From assembly GCF_025195085.2 (NCBI RefSeq), contig NZ_JANAVY020000014.1, positions 40,677-104,676 on the forward strand: DNA of 64,000 nt, given 5' to 3'. A model generated the notes under the pieces. It was given only the letters and a program-made list of their open reading frames with translations, was not told where the DNA came from and did not search any database. Numbering within the stretch: position 1 is the stretch's first letter; every line of letters begins with the position of its first letter. The stretch comes from Vibrio intestinalis (GTDB taxonomy: Bacteria; Pseudomonadota; Gammaproteobacteria; Enterobacterales; Vibrionaceae). Shown piece by piece: positions 9,315-18,528 of the stretch. A program made the translations under genes and the position numbers.

Positions 9315-11333
9315 ATGAAGCTGAATCCCGGACAAGACCAAGCGGTTAAGTATGTATCGGGCCCATGCCTAGTATTAGCTGGCGCAGGGTCAGGTAAAAC
9401 GCGCGTTATTACCAACAAGATTGCGTACTTGGTTCAGCAGTGTGGTTACAAGGCGCGTAATATCGCAGCCGTTACCTTTACCAATAAAGCCGCACGTGAA
9501 ATGAAAGAGCGTGTTGGCCAAACATTGGGTAAGCAAGAAGCCAAAGGTTTGATGGTTTCTACCTTCCATACCTTAGGTTTGACCATTTTAAAGCGCGAGT
9601 ACAAACACCTTGGTTTGAAAGCGGGCTTTTCGCTGTTTGATGACCAAGACCAAATGGCCTTGCTTAAAGAACTTACCGAGAAGCAGCTGGATGGCGATAA
9701 AGATCTGCTGCGTAGCTTATTAAGCACCATTTCAAACTGGAAGAATGACATGTTGACCCCTGAGCAGGCCAAAGCGCGTGCTCAGGGTGAACAACAACAG
9801 CTGTTTGCTTTCTGTTTTGAAATGTACCAAAAGCAGATGAAAGCTTATAACGCACTCGATTTCGATGATTTGATTGCTTTGCCAGTTTGGCTGCTGAGAA
9901 CCAATGAAGAAGTGCGTCAGCGCTGGCAAAATCGTATTCGCTACTTGCTGGTGGACGAATATCAAGATACCAACACCAGTCAGTACGAGTTGGTGAGACT
10001 CATTGTTGGCGAACGTGCGCGCTTAACCGTGGTAGGGGATGATGATCAATCTATTTACTCATGGCGTGGTGCAAAGCCGCAGAACTTAGTGCTGCTTGGT
10101 GAAGATTACCCTAACCTTAAGCTGATCAAGCTAGAGCAAAATTACCGCTCAACTAACCGTATCTTGCGCAGTGCAAACATCTTGATTGCCAATAACCCGC
10201 ACGTGTATGAGAAATCGCTGTTCTCAGAGCTACCGGATGGTGAAAAGCTCAAGGTGCTATTAGCGAAAAACGAAGAGCACGAAGCAGAGCGTGTTACGGG
10301 TGAAATCATTGCCCATAAGTTCTTAAATCGAACTGACTATCGTGATTACGCGATTTTGTATCGTGGTAACCACCAATCGCGTTTGATTGAAAAATCTTTG
10401 ATGCAAAACCGCGTGCCGTACAAGTTATCAGGTGGTACGTCGTTCTTCGCTCGTGCAGAAATCAAAGACATCATGGCTTACCTTAAAGTGTTGGTGAACC
10501 CAGATGATGACAACGCGTTCATTCGTATCGTGAATACTCCTAAGCGCGAAATTGGCCCAGTGACATTAGAGAAGCTCGGCAGTTACGCCAACATGCGTGG
10601 TAAAAGCTTGTTCGAATCGAGCTTTGAAATGGGCTTAGAGCAGCATCTTACTGGCCGAGGCCTAGAGAATTTGCGCCGCTTTACCGCTTGGTTGGTGAAG
10701 ATTGCGGATCAAGCAGAGCGTGGTGATACGGTGGAGGCTGTTCGTTCACTTGTGCGTGATATCAATTACGAAGATTGGTTATACGAAACATCGTCAAGCC
10801 CGAAAGCGGCCGAAATGCGCATGAAGAACGTCTCTGACCTTTATTCTTGGATTGTTGCCGATCTAGAAGGTGACAACTATGACCAAGAAGAGAAGACAAT
10901 CAAAGAAGTCGTTCAACGTTTGACCCTGCGTGACATGATGGAGCGCGGTGAAGAAGATGATGACAGCGATGCAGTCCAGCTCATGACTCTACATGCTTCC
11001 AAAGGCCTAGAGTTCCCTTATGTGTACTTGATTGGTACTGAAGAAGGCATCTTGCCTCACCAAACCAGTATTGATGAAGAGAACGTTGAGGAAGAGCGCC
11101 GCCTTATGTATGTAGGTATCACACGCGCGCAGAAGGAGCTGACATTTACCATGTGTCGTGAACGTCGTCAGTTTGGTGAATTAATCAAACCGACGCAAAG
11201 TCGTTTTCTGGATGAACTGCCGTTTGATGATGTTGAATGGGAAGCAACTAAAAAGCCAGTAACTCAAGAAGAGCGCATGGCAAAAGGTCAGGCGCACATT
11301 GCCAACCTAAGAGCGATGTTTAAGAAAGACTAA
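9315..11333 (+). CDS. rep: ATP-dependent DNA helicase Rep
   Basis: Rep is a 3'-to-5' superfamily 1A helicase that helps replication forks past bound proteins. The 672-residue length matches E. coli Rep (673). The motifs are motif I AGAGSGKT near residue 25, motif II VDEYQDTN near residue 215, motif III GDDDQSIYSWRGA, motif IV EQNYRST, and motif V/VI LMTLHASKGLEF and VGITRAQ. It stands alone, with the direct repeat GCGCCATTATT upstream of its start. The paralogue uvrD is present later in this window and differs at the C terminus. Confidence 0.96.
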   Translation: MKLNPGQDQAVKYVSGPCLVLAGAGSGKTRVITNKIAYLVQQCGYKARNIAAVTFTNKAAREMKERVGQTLGKQEAKGLMVSTFHTLGLTILKREYKHLGLKAGFSLFDDQDQMALLKELTEKQLDGDKDLLRSLLSTISNWKNDMLTPEQAKARAQGEQQQLFAFCFEMYQKQMKAYNALDFDDLIALPVWLLRTNEEVRQRWQNRIRYLLVDEYQDTNTSQYELVRLIVGERARLTVVGDDDQSIYSWRGAKPQNLVLLGEDYPNLKLIKLEQNYRSTNRILRSANILIANNPHVYEKSLFSELPDGEKLKVLLAKNEEHEAERVTGEIIAHKFLNRTDYRDYAILYRGNHQSRLIEKSLMQNRVPYKLSGGTSFFARAEIKDIMAYLKVLVNPDDDNAFIRIVNTPKREIGPVTLEKLGSYANMRGKSLFESSFEMGLEQHLTGRGLENLRRFTAWLVKIADQAERGDTVEAVRSLVRDINYEDWLYETSSSPKAAEMRMKNVSDLYSWIVADLEGDNYDQEEKTIKEVVQRLTLRDMMERGEEDDDSDAVQLMTLHASKGLEFPYVYLIGTEEGILPHQTSIDEENVEEERRLMYVGITRAQKELTFTMCRERRQFGELIKPTQSRFLDELPFDDVEWEATKKPVTQEERMAKGQAHIANLRAMFKKD

Positions 11334-11674
11334 ATGTATTGATCTATTAGGTGAGGCGTTCCGCTTTTACGGGACTCGACAAACGCGAGTATTTCACCAT
11401 CAGAAATACGCTTCACTACCGTATCTCCATTACGTATTTCGATCATCGCTTGACCGCCGTGATTGACAATATTGGCACTTAAATTATTGCTCAGTTCAGG
11501 CAGTGCAGAGTTGAGATGCTCAACAATCTGACGCAGCTGCTGTTTAGACTTAACATCGTGAGGGTCGATTTTTGACTGTGATTCTTCACTTTGTGAAGGT
11601 TTAGTGTGTTGCTCATGAATGTGATTCTCCCTTGGGTGTGGGAGGTAAGAGTTGGATGTGATTTTCATAAGCAT
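11330..11674 (-). CDS. FlaG-like small protein, function unassigned
   Basis: A 114-residue acidic-basic mixed protein. The N-terminal half is polar and probably disordered (His, Ser, Gln rich); the C-terminal half (about residues 45-105) reads LRQIVEHLNSALPELSNNLSANIV, then VVKRISDGEILAFVE. That pattern, a helix followed by beta strands and an I-x-x-x-E-I-L stretch, resembles the FlaG domain, though no flagellar gene is near. Its stop codon overlaps the end of rep on the opposite strand by a few bases. The FlaG relationship is an inference from pattern. Confidence 0.6.
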   Translation of the reverse strand: MLMKITSNSYLPHPRENHIHEQHTKPSQSEESQSKIDPHDVKSKQQLRQIVEHLNSALPELSNNLSANIVNHGGQAMIEIRNGDTVVKRISDGEILAFVESRKSGTPHLIDQYI

Positions 11675-11764
11675 CTCCGAAAGTGTTCGAAAATCATACT
11701 GCCTACTTATTGTATCGTCACAAATGCGCTTCTCTTGAGCCTATTTTTATAAAACAACCAATTC

Positions 11765-11793
11765 AAAGGCTTAACGCAGATTGCTAAGCCTTT
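11765..11793 (-). terminator. Hairpin after the cytochrome c5 gene
   Basis: The stem AAAGGCTTA / TAAGCCTTT with an 11-nt loop stands just after the stop of the - strand cytochrome gene. The T tail is poor, so this is a tentative terminator. Confidence 0.5.
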
Positions 11794-11810
11794 AACTGTT
11801 GTGTTGTTGG

Positions 11811-12224
11811 TTATAGGCCTTCGATCATGTGATCAATAGCAGCAATAATCTCTTCATCGGAACAGTCCATACATGAACCTTTAGCTGGCATGGCATTGAA
11901 ACCGTTGATGGCGTGATCGGCCAGTACATCTTTACCTTTCGCAATTCGAGGTGCCCAATCATTGGCATCACCAGTGACCGGTGCGCCGCTTACCCCAGTG
12001 CTGTGGCATGCGGTACAAAACGTTCCGTAGACCGTTGCGCCATCTCGTGGGCCGCTTCTTTCTACAACGACAGGCTCTGCACCCGCAAGATAGACATCAC
12101 CGACTGGCTTAATTCTTTCTGCAATTGCGTCATGCTCTTCAGGACTGACGTTTAGGGCAAACGTCGCGGAAGAGAAAGTCGCTGCCGCTATTAAAGCGGT
12201 AAAGATTTTTCGAGACATATCCAT
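11811..12224 (-). CDS. Periplasmic cytochrome c5
   Basis: A 137-residue exported mono-haem cytochrome that carries electrons in the periplasm. A signal peptide covers about residues 1-23 (hydrophobic core FTALIAAATFSSATFA). The haem attachment site is CTACH; the distal Met ligand is in NAMPAKGSCMDC, whose two further cysteines form the disulphide typical of cytochrome c5. Either ATG (12224 or 12218, Met1 or Met3) could start it. The partner oxidase or reductase is not in the window. Confidence 0.88.
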   Translation of the reverse strand: MDMSRKIFTALIAAATFSSATFALNVSPEEHDAIAERIKPVGDVYLAGAEPVVVERSGPRDGATVYGTFCTACHSTGVSGAPVTGDANDWAPRIAKGKDVLADHAINGFNAMPAKGSCMDCSDEEIIAAIDHMIEGL

Positions 12225-12563
12225 TTAACTCACTGTACATTCCAGAAGATGAGCACTGACTCACCAATTATTATTCCAATGCGTTATCATTCTTAGCTGA
12301 TGTTTTTATTCGCATTGATATTAGAGTATAAGATGTTCTACAAGGTTTAACGTGGTTAAATCAATGTAAATACTAGGTGATTATATATCGAGCGGATGTT
12401 GCAATAAACAACAACTTGTCCATGGCAAGGTGTATGTCACACCATTTGTAGGGTTTTATTCGCCATCAATCGCCCAAAAAGGCGTCAAACGATAAAAAAA
12501 CTTGAAAAAGTACTAGACGACATAGTGTGATATACGTATTATTCCACTCCGCCGATGGGGCAT
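12225..12563 (+). promoter_or_regulatory. Intergenic region with probable tRNA operon promoter
   Basis: No gene is seen in these 339 bp. The right part carries TTGAAA at 12502-12507 with an AT-rich region (TGTGATATA) about 18 bp downstream and the first tRNA about 35 bp after that, which fits a stable-RNA promoter. The -10 assignment is uncertain. Confidence 0.5.
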
Positions 12564-12640
<77 letters not shown>

Positions 12641-12674
12641 TTTGCCTGGAGGAATATCGGTAAAACAGATAGTG

Positions 12675-12750
12675 GTGGCTATAGCTCAGTTGGTAGAGCC
12701 CTGGATTGTGATTCCGGTGGTCGCGAGTTCGAATCTCGTTAGCCACCCCA
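12675..12750 (+). tRNA. tRNA-His (anticodon GTG), copy 1
   Basis: A 76-nt cloverleaf with acceptor GTGGCTA / TAGCCAC, anticodon loop TTGTGAT, CCA encoded. The base before it is G, providing the G-1 that histidyl-tRNA synthetase needs opposite C73. Confidence 0.96.
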
Positions 12751-12822
12751 TTATTTCGGTAACCTAGTTTACTCAGTAGATAGAGGTTTCCAGTTTCGAT
12801 TTTATCGGGACAAAACATAAGT

Positions 12823-12899
<77 letters not shown>

Positions 12900-12942
12900 C
12901 TATTTCAATAATCGCAAATGCGGTTATACAAAAAAATTAGTG

Positions 12943-13018
12943 GTGGCTATAGCTCAGTTGGTAGAGCCCTGGATTGTGATTCCGGTGGTCGCGAGTTCGA
13001 ATCTCGTTAGCCACCCCA
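12943..13018 (+). tRNA. tRNA-His (anticodon GTG), copy 2
   Basis: Identical to the copy at 12675-12750 by eye, including the encoded G-1 and CCA. It shows tandem duplication of a His-Pro unit. Confidence 0.96.
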
Positions 13019-13028
13019 TTAATTTTGT

Positions 13029-13090
<62 letters not shown>

Positions 13091-13105
<15 letters not shown>

Positions 13106-13343
13106 CTATAAGAAAGCCTCGTCAGAAATGACGGGGCTTTTTTACATTTGGAGATCTGAACTTCGAACAGAGTGGGGTCGTCTGATGTTCAAAGTATGTC
13201 TCTTCACCGACCACCATAAGAAAGCCTCGACTGGCCGTCCGCGTCAGAAATGACGGGGCTTTTTTACATTCTGAAGTCTTGAAATACAGAGTGCGAACAG
13301 AGTAGGGTTCGCCTGATGTTCAAGATATATCTCTTCACCGACC
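13091..13343 (+). repeat. Tandem remnants of the tRNA-Pro tail plus terminator
   Basis: The tRNA-Pro 3' end CTCTTCACCGACCA recurs at 13200-13213 and, as CTCTTCACCGACC, at 13331-13343. After the second copy the terminator sequence is also repeated (about 13221-13266, with a short insertion in the left stem arm), and GATGTTCAA precedes both orphan copies. The units are about 110-130 bp long and lack the rest of the tRNA, so they are degenerate tandem copies rather than genes. Confidence 0.85.
13113..13143 (+). terminator. Terminator of the tRNA array
   Basis: The stem AAAGCCTCGTCA / TGACGGGGCTTT (one T-G pair), GAAA tetraloop, followed by six T. Confidence 0.92.
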
Positions 13344-13923
13344 TTTTCTTTTCTAGCTCTCTTATTCCAATCCTCGGGGTGGTTTCTACAAATAACCCGC
13401 GCGACTTCTAAATATCTACTATCGTTAAAGTGACTGCTTACAATTGAAAATAAAGAGTAATAATCTGCCTTTTGGTTTTTATGGTGGTCTCGTGTGTTGT
13501 TTTTACATCTATAACTAAATGTTTGTTTTGTTTTTGTTAATGAATTTATATTCCTATTTGTGGGTAATTATTCTTGTTGTTTGACGGGGTTTTATGAGAT
13601 CTCACCATATAGCGAGCTTTTAGGTTGTTTTGGCTAGGTTTTTCTTAAAGTTAGCATAATTGATTATGCAAATATTCGTTTATGAGCTGCTTAAAATATG
13701 CGCAAATTCGACTTTTTTCACTGTGTTTGTTGCTTTTCTGTGAATTTTTTGCCAAATTGTTCAGCTTGTAACTGTCAGAATGATGTACTGACAAAGAATG
13801 GATTCACTTAATACTTGTTGCAGCAGCTTAGTGTTCGGCTATTTCTTTTTCGAGAATGGTTAATTGTTGTGGCGACAGGTATCAGACAGGGCAGAAAACT
13901 GCCATAGCAGTAGAGGTCTGGTA
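13344..13923. other. AT-rich gene-free region before the ABC transporter operon
   Basis: About 580 bp, rich in T runs, with no ORF or RNA structure that I can support. It presumably contains the promoter and a long leader of the peptide transporter operon. AGAGG precedes the start codon at 13924. Confidence 0.5.
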
Positions 13924-15639
13924 ATGTCACTTTTAGAAGTTAAAGATCTTCGTATTGAATACCCATCTCGTCATGGTGTTCATGCCGCGGTTAAATCTTT
14001 ATCGTTCAATATTGAACGTGGAGAAATCGTGGGCGTAGTGGGCGAGTCGGGTGCAGGTAAATCAACCGTTGGTAACGGGGTGATCGACTTGCTGAGCCCT
14101 CCTGGGGTTATCGCGGATGGTGAAGTATTTTTAGATGGAGAGAAGATCTCTGGTCTCACCCCGCAGCAGATGCGTAAAGTGCGCGGCTCAAAAATTGGGT
14201 TTATTTTCCAAGATCCAATGACCTCTCTAAATCCTCTTTTCACGGTTGAGCATCAACTAAAAGAAACGATTCATGCCAATATGAAAGTTTCAGAAGAAGA
14301 GGCATATCAACGTGCTCTTTCTTTGATGCAGCAAGTGGGCATTCCACAGCCTGAAAACCGCCTTAAGCAGTACCCTCACCAATTTTCTGGTGGTATGCGT
14401 CAGCGTGTGGTTATCGCGATCGCTCTAGCGGGTGAACCCGATTTAATCATCGCGGATGAGCCAACCACAGCGTTGGATGTATCGATTCAAGACCAAATCC
14501 TTAATCTAATTCGTGAGCTATGCATTAAGAAAAATGTCGGTTGTATGTTGGTCACTCACGATATGGGTGTGGTTTCCAATGTGACAGATCGTGTGGCGGT
14601 GATGTATCGCGGTGATTTGGTTGAGTTTGGCCCGACAGCGAAAGTACTTGGCGACCCAGACCACGCTTATACCCGCAGTTTGATCTCTGCCGTTCCTCGT
14701 TCCGATATCAAGTTAGACCGTTTCCCACTGGTTAGCTACATCGAAGAAGCTCAGGAAATGGAGCAACTGGATGTCAAAAATCACTGGCTAGGTCAAAGCC
14801 AAGATCACCGAGATTACACTGGCCCGTTATTACAGGTTGAGAACGTCAATCTACGTTTTATTACTAAAGACTCGTTGTTTGAAAGTCGTCGTGAGTATGT
14901 TCAAGCTTCAAACAATGTCAGCTTTGAAGTGCATGAAGGTGAGACGTTTGGTTTAGTCGGTGAATCAGGTTCAGGTAAATCGACCATTGCCCGCGTTATT
15001 GCCGGTCTATATCAGCCGAACTCAGGCAAAGTGACATTTGAAGGTATTAATTTAACCGGTCTGAAATCTGAAAAAGAGCGCCGTCCGTTGCGTCGTCAAA
15101 TGCAGATGGTGTTCCAGAACCCATATACGTCAATGAACCCGAGAATGAAGATTTTCGACATCATTGCTGAGCCTATTCGATTCCACAAGCTGACGCGCAA
15201 TGAAACAGAAACGAGACAGATCGTTAACGATCTATTGGATCACGTTGGCCTAGGCAAAATGGCGGGTGTGAAGTATCCCCATGAGTTTTCTGGTGGTCAG
15301 CGTCAGCGTATCTCAATCGCTCGTGCTTTAGCGACGCGCCCACGATTGTTGATTTGTGATGAGCCTACCTCTGCACTGGATGTATCAGTGCAAGCGCAGA
15401 TTCTTAACCTGCTCAAAGACCTACAAGATGAGTTAAACCTCACCATGTTATTCATTAGTCATGACTTGCCAGTCATTCGCCAGATGTGCGATCGAGTCGG
15501 CGTGATGCAAATGGGTACCTTATTAGAGGTCGCACCAACTGAGCAGCTCTACACAGATCCTCAACATGATTACAGCAAACAACTAATTTCCTTAATGCCG
15601 GAATTTACTGGCTTAAGAGAAGGGGTAAAAACGGCTTAA
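13924..15639 (+). CDS. Peptide/nickel ABC transporter ATPase with two fused nucleotide-binding domains
   Basis: A 571-residue cytoplasmic ATPase in which DppD-like and DppF-like halves are fused, as in YejF and GsiA. Half 1 has Walker A GESGAGKST, signature FSGGMRQRV and Walker B LIIADEPTTALD; half 2 has GESGSGKST, FSGGQRQRI and LLICDEPTSALD. Each half ends with the oligopeptide-transporter C-terminal extension (HAYTRSLISAVP; HDYSKQLISLMPE). The frame is open upstream, but the ATG at 13924 has an AGAGG site and starts MSLLEVKDLRIEY at the proper domain edge. It leads an operon with a binding protein and two permeases. Confidence 0.93.
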   Translation: MSLLEVKDLRIEYPSRHGVHAAVKSLSFNIERGEIVGVVGESGAGKSTVGNGVIDLLSPPGVIADGEVFLDGEKISGLTPQQMRKVRGSKIGFIFQDPMTSLNPLFTVEHQLKETIHANMKVSEEEAYQRALSLMQQVGIPQPENRLKQYPHQFSGGMRQRVVIAIALAGEPDLIIADEPTTALDVSIQDQILNLIRELCIKKNVGCMLVTHDMGVVSNVTDRVAVMYRGDLVEFGPTAKVLGDPDHAYTRSLISAVPRSDIKLDRFPLVSYIEEAQEMEQLDVKNHWLGQSQDHRDYTGPLLQVENVNLRFITKDSLFESRREYVQASNNVSFEVHEGETFGLVGESGSGKSTIARVIAGLYQPNSGKVTFEGINLTGLKSEKERRPLRRQMQMVFQNPYTSMNPRMKIFDIIAEPIRFHKLTRNETETRQIVNDLLDHVGLGKMAGVKYPHEFSGGQRQRISIARALATRPRLLICDEPTSALDVSVQAQILNLLKDLQDELNLTMLFISHDLPVIRQMCDRVGVMQMGTLLEVAPTEQLYTDPQHDYSKQLISLMPEFTGLREGVKTA

Positions 15640-15731
15640 GCCGACCTATTCAAAGGCCGTGGCCTGCGAATAGCTAAGATGCAAACACAACATAAACTAG
15701 GGATAGCTATCCCGCATAAGGAGTTATGCAG

Positions 15732-17348
15732 ATGAGTATGAAAACCAAGATTGCAGTCGCCGTTGCAGTAGTGGCTGCAGGTGGTATCTATTTTGCGATG
15801 CAACCAAAAGAAGAGAAAGTTGCAGAGCAAGAGGCTGCGAAAGTAGAGCAGCCAGTGGCGCAGGAAGTAGCGATTAAAGTGGCTTACGATGCTGACCCAG
15901 TATCACTAGACCCACATGAGCAGCTATCTGGCGGTACGCTACAGATGTCGCACATGGTATTTGACCCTCTAGTGCGTTACACCCAATCTTTAGATTTTGA
16001 ATCTCGCCTAGCAGAAAGCTGGGAGCGTGTGGATGACACCACTTTCCGCTTTGCACTGCGTAAGGGTGTGAAATTCCACTCAGGTAATGAGCTGACGGCT
16101 GATGATGTTGTATGGACATTTGACCGTCTTAAAAACTCTCCAGACTTTAAAGCGATCTTTGAACCGTACGAGAAGATGGTGAAAGTGGATGACTACACGG
16201 TAGAGCTCGTATCAAAAGCGGCTTACCCACTTGTGCTACAAACTGCGACTTACATCTTCCCGATGGACAGCAAGTTCTACACCGGCACAACGGCTGACGG
16301 CAAAGATAAAGCGGAAGTGGTTAAGCACGGTAACTCGTTCGCTTCGACGAACGTATCTGGTACAGGTCCATTCATCGTAACGGCGCGTGAGCAAGGCGTG
16401 AAAGTTGAGTTTGAACGCTTTGACGGCTACTGGGATAAAGAGACGGGTAACGTAGATAAGCTAACACTTGTGCCAATTAAAGAGTCGGCAACACGTGTTG
16501 CTGCGCTACTGTCTGGTGACGTAGATATGATTGCTCCAGTTGCACCGAACGATCACAAGCGTGTTCAAAGCGCGTCTGATATCGATCTTGTGACGCTTTC
16601 TGGTACGCGAATCATTACTTTCCAAATGAACCAAAACAGCAATGAAGCGTTGAAAGATGTACGCGTTCGTCAGGCGATTGTTCATGCGATTAACAACGAA
16701 GGTATCGTTGATAAAGTAATGAAAGGCTTCGCGACGGTTGCTGGTCAACAAGGCCCATCAGGCTACGCAGGCTATGATGAAGCGCTTGTTCCACGTTTTG
16801 ACCTAGAGAAAGCTAAGCAGCTAATGGTGGAAGCTGGCTACCCAGATGGCTTTAGCCTAACGATGATGGCGCCTAACAACCGCTACGTGAACGATGCCAA
16901 GATTGCACAATCTGCAGCGGCAATGCTGTCTAAGATTGGCATTAAGGTTGATCTGAAAACCATGCCTAAAGCGCAATACTGGCCTGAGTTTGATAAATGT
17001 GCAGCAGACATGCTGATGATTGGTTGGCACTCAGATACAGAAGATTCAGCGAACTTCTCTGAATTCCTAACCATGACGCGTGACGAAGCAACAGGTAAAG
17101 GCCAATACAACTGTGGTTACTACTCAAACTCAGAAGTGGATAAGTTAGTTGAAGCATCAAACGTAGAAACGGACCCAGCTAAGCGTGCTGAAATGCTGAA
17201 AACGGTTGAAGCGACACTATACAACGACGCGGCATTTGTTCCTCTACACTGGCAAAACCTTGCTTGGGGTGCAAAAGCGAACGTTGAGATTGAGCCTATC
17301 GTGAACGCGATGAACTTCCCTTACTTTGGTGACCTAGTGGTTAAGTAA
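15732..17348 (+). CDS. Periplasmic peptide-binding protein of the ABC transporter (SBP family 5)
   Basis: A 538-residue extracytoplasmic solute-binding protein of the DppA/OppA family. The N terminus has a short hydrophobic segment (about residues 7-22) followed by a Glu/Lys/Gln-rich linker, so it may stay membrane-anchored rather than being cleaved. The family signature is near residues 60-110 (SLDPHEQLSGGTLQMSHMVF, then LAESWE, FRLRKGVKFHSGNE-like). Of three close in-frame ATGs, that at 15732 is best placed, 8 nt after AAGGAG. The ligand cannot be told from sequence; di- or oligopeptides are likely. Confidence 0.93.
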   Translation: MSMKTKIAVAVAVVAAGGIYFAMQPKEEKVAEQEAAKVEQPVAQEVAIKVAYDADPVSLDPHEQLSGGTLQMSHMVFDPLVRYTQSLDFESRLAESWERVDDTTFRFALRKGVKFHSGNELTADDVVWTFDRLKNSPDFKAIFEPYEKMVKVDDYTVELVSKAAYPLVLQTATYIFPMDSKFYTGTTADGKDKAEVVKHGNSFASTNVSGTGPFIVTAREQGVKVEFERFDGYWDKETGNVDKLTLVPIKESATRVAALLSGDVDMIAPVAPNDHKRVQSASDIDLVTLSGTRIITFQMNQNSNEALKDVRVRQAIVHAINNEGIVDKVMKGFATVAGQQGPSGYAGYDEALVPRFDLEKAKQLMVEAGYPDGFSLTMMAPNNRYVNDAKIAQSAAAMLSKIGIKVDLKTMPKAQYWPEFDKCAADMLMIGWHSDTEDSANFSEFLTMTRDEATGKGQYNCGYYSNSEVDKLVEASNVETDPAKRAEMLKTVEATLYNDAAFVPLHWQNLAWGAKANVEIEPIVNAMNFPYFGDLVVK

Positions 17349-17421
17349 GAGAAGGGTTAACTACGAAGTGACTGCTTACTTTTTAAAGTAGGTAGTGACT
17401 TTGTTAAGTGATTAACTGTTT

Positions 17422-17457
17422 AGGTACTTAGCCTTGTTTCAGTCGGGTTAAGTACCT
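17422..17457 (+). other. Intercistronic stem-loop between binding-protein and permease genes
   Basis: A 12-bp stem with one mismatch, AGGTACTTAGCC / GGTTAAGTACCT, lies in the 200-bp gap. No T run follows. Such structures commonly raise the yield of the binding protein over the permeases by stopping 3' exonucleases; this role is inferred. Confidence 0.6.
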
Positions 17458-17548
17458 CTCTCAAGACTGATTTAGTGATTTGCCAATCAACTCGGTGTTC
17501 GCCAAGGATGTCGGCAAATGACTCTCTAAGGAAAGAAAGGGGCAAGGA

Positions 17549-18526
17549 ATGTTTTCGTTTCTGGTCAAGCGCCTGTTTCAGGCACTGATAGTGATGTTTG
17601 TGATCAGTTTAGTGGCGTTTGCCATTCAGGATAATCTGGGTGACCCGCTACGTGAGCTTGTCGGTCAGTCGGTTTCAGAGTCAGAGCGCCAAGCGCTGCG
17701 TGATGAGCTCGGCTTAAATGATCCCTTCATTACAAAATACACTCGCTTTGTAGGCGCTGCTATACAGGGTGATCTTGGTACTTCTTACTTCTTCAAACGT
17801 CCTGCGGTTGAAGTGATTCTCGATAAATTGGTCGCGACTCTAGAGCTGGTCTTTGGCGCGTCAGTTATCATCGTCGTATTGTCGATTCCACTTGGCGTAT
17901 ATTCCGCAATCCATCCTAAAAGTTTCTTTACTAAAGTGGTGATGGCGCTAAGTAGTGTGGGTATTTCTATTCCGGTGTTCTTAACCGCGATCATGTTGAT
18001 GTATGTCTTCTCCATCGAGCTAGGTTGGCTACCATCCTACGGGCGGGGAGAAACCGCCAATGTGCTGGGTTGGGAGTCGGGCTTCTTTACATTAGATGGC
18101 TTAGCGCACCTGATTTTGCCTTGTGTGGCGCTGGCCTCGATTATGTTGCCATTGTTTATTCGTTTGGTTCGCTCTGAGATGCTGGAAGTGCTCAGTTCGG
18201 AATACATTAAGTTCGGTAAGGCGAAAGGCCTAGCGCTGAACAAAATCTATTATCAGCATGCCTTGAAAAATACCATGCTGCCTGTTTTGACCGTTGGTGG
18301 TGTGCAGATCGGTACTATGGTGGCTTACACCATTTTGACTGAGACGGTGTTCCAATGGCCGGGTACTGGTTTCCTTTTCCTAGAAGCGATCAACCGAGTC
18401 GATACCCCATTGATTACGGCTTACGTGATTTTTGTTGGGCTTATCTTCGTGGTGACGAACACCATTGTCGACTTGTTGTATGGGCTAATTAACCCAACCG
18501 TGAATCTAACCGGTAAAGGAGCATAG
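17549..18526 (+). CDS. ABC transporter permease, DppB-like
   Basis: A 325-residue inner-membrane permease with about six membrane helices. It shows the DppB-type N terminus (FLVKRLFQALIVMFVISLVAFA), the periplasmic loop GDPLRELVGQ..LGLNDPF, and the EAA-like cytoplasmic loop EYIKFGKAKGLALNKIYYQHALKN that contacts the ATPase. It is followed directly by the second permease (start 2 bp after its stop), indicating translational coupling. Confidence 0.94.
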   Translation: MFSFLVKRLFQALIVMFVISLVAFAIQDNLGDPLRELVGQSVSESERQALRDELGLNDPFITKYTRFVGAAIQGDLGTSYFFKRPAVEVILDKLVATLELVFGASVIIVVLSIPLGVYSAIHPKSFFTKVVMALSSVGISIPVFLTAIMLMYVFSIELGWLPSYGRGETANVLGWESGFFTLDGLAHLILPCVALASIMLPLFIRLVRSEMLEVLSSEYIKFGKAKGLALNKIYYQHALKNTMLPVLTVGGVQIGTMVAYTILTETVFQWPGTGFLFLEAINRVDTPLITAYVIFVGLIFVVTNTIVDLLYGLINPTVNLTGKGA

Positions 18527-18528
18527 TG

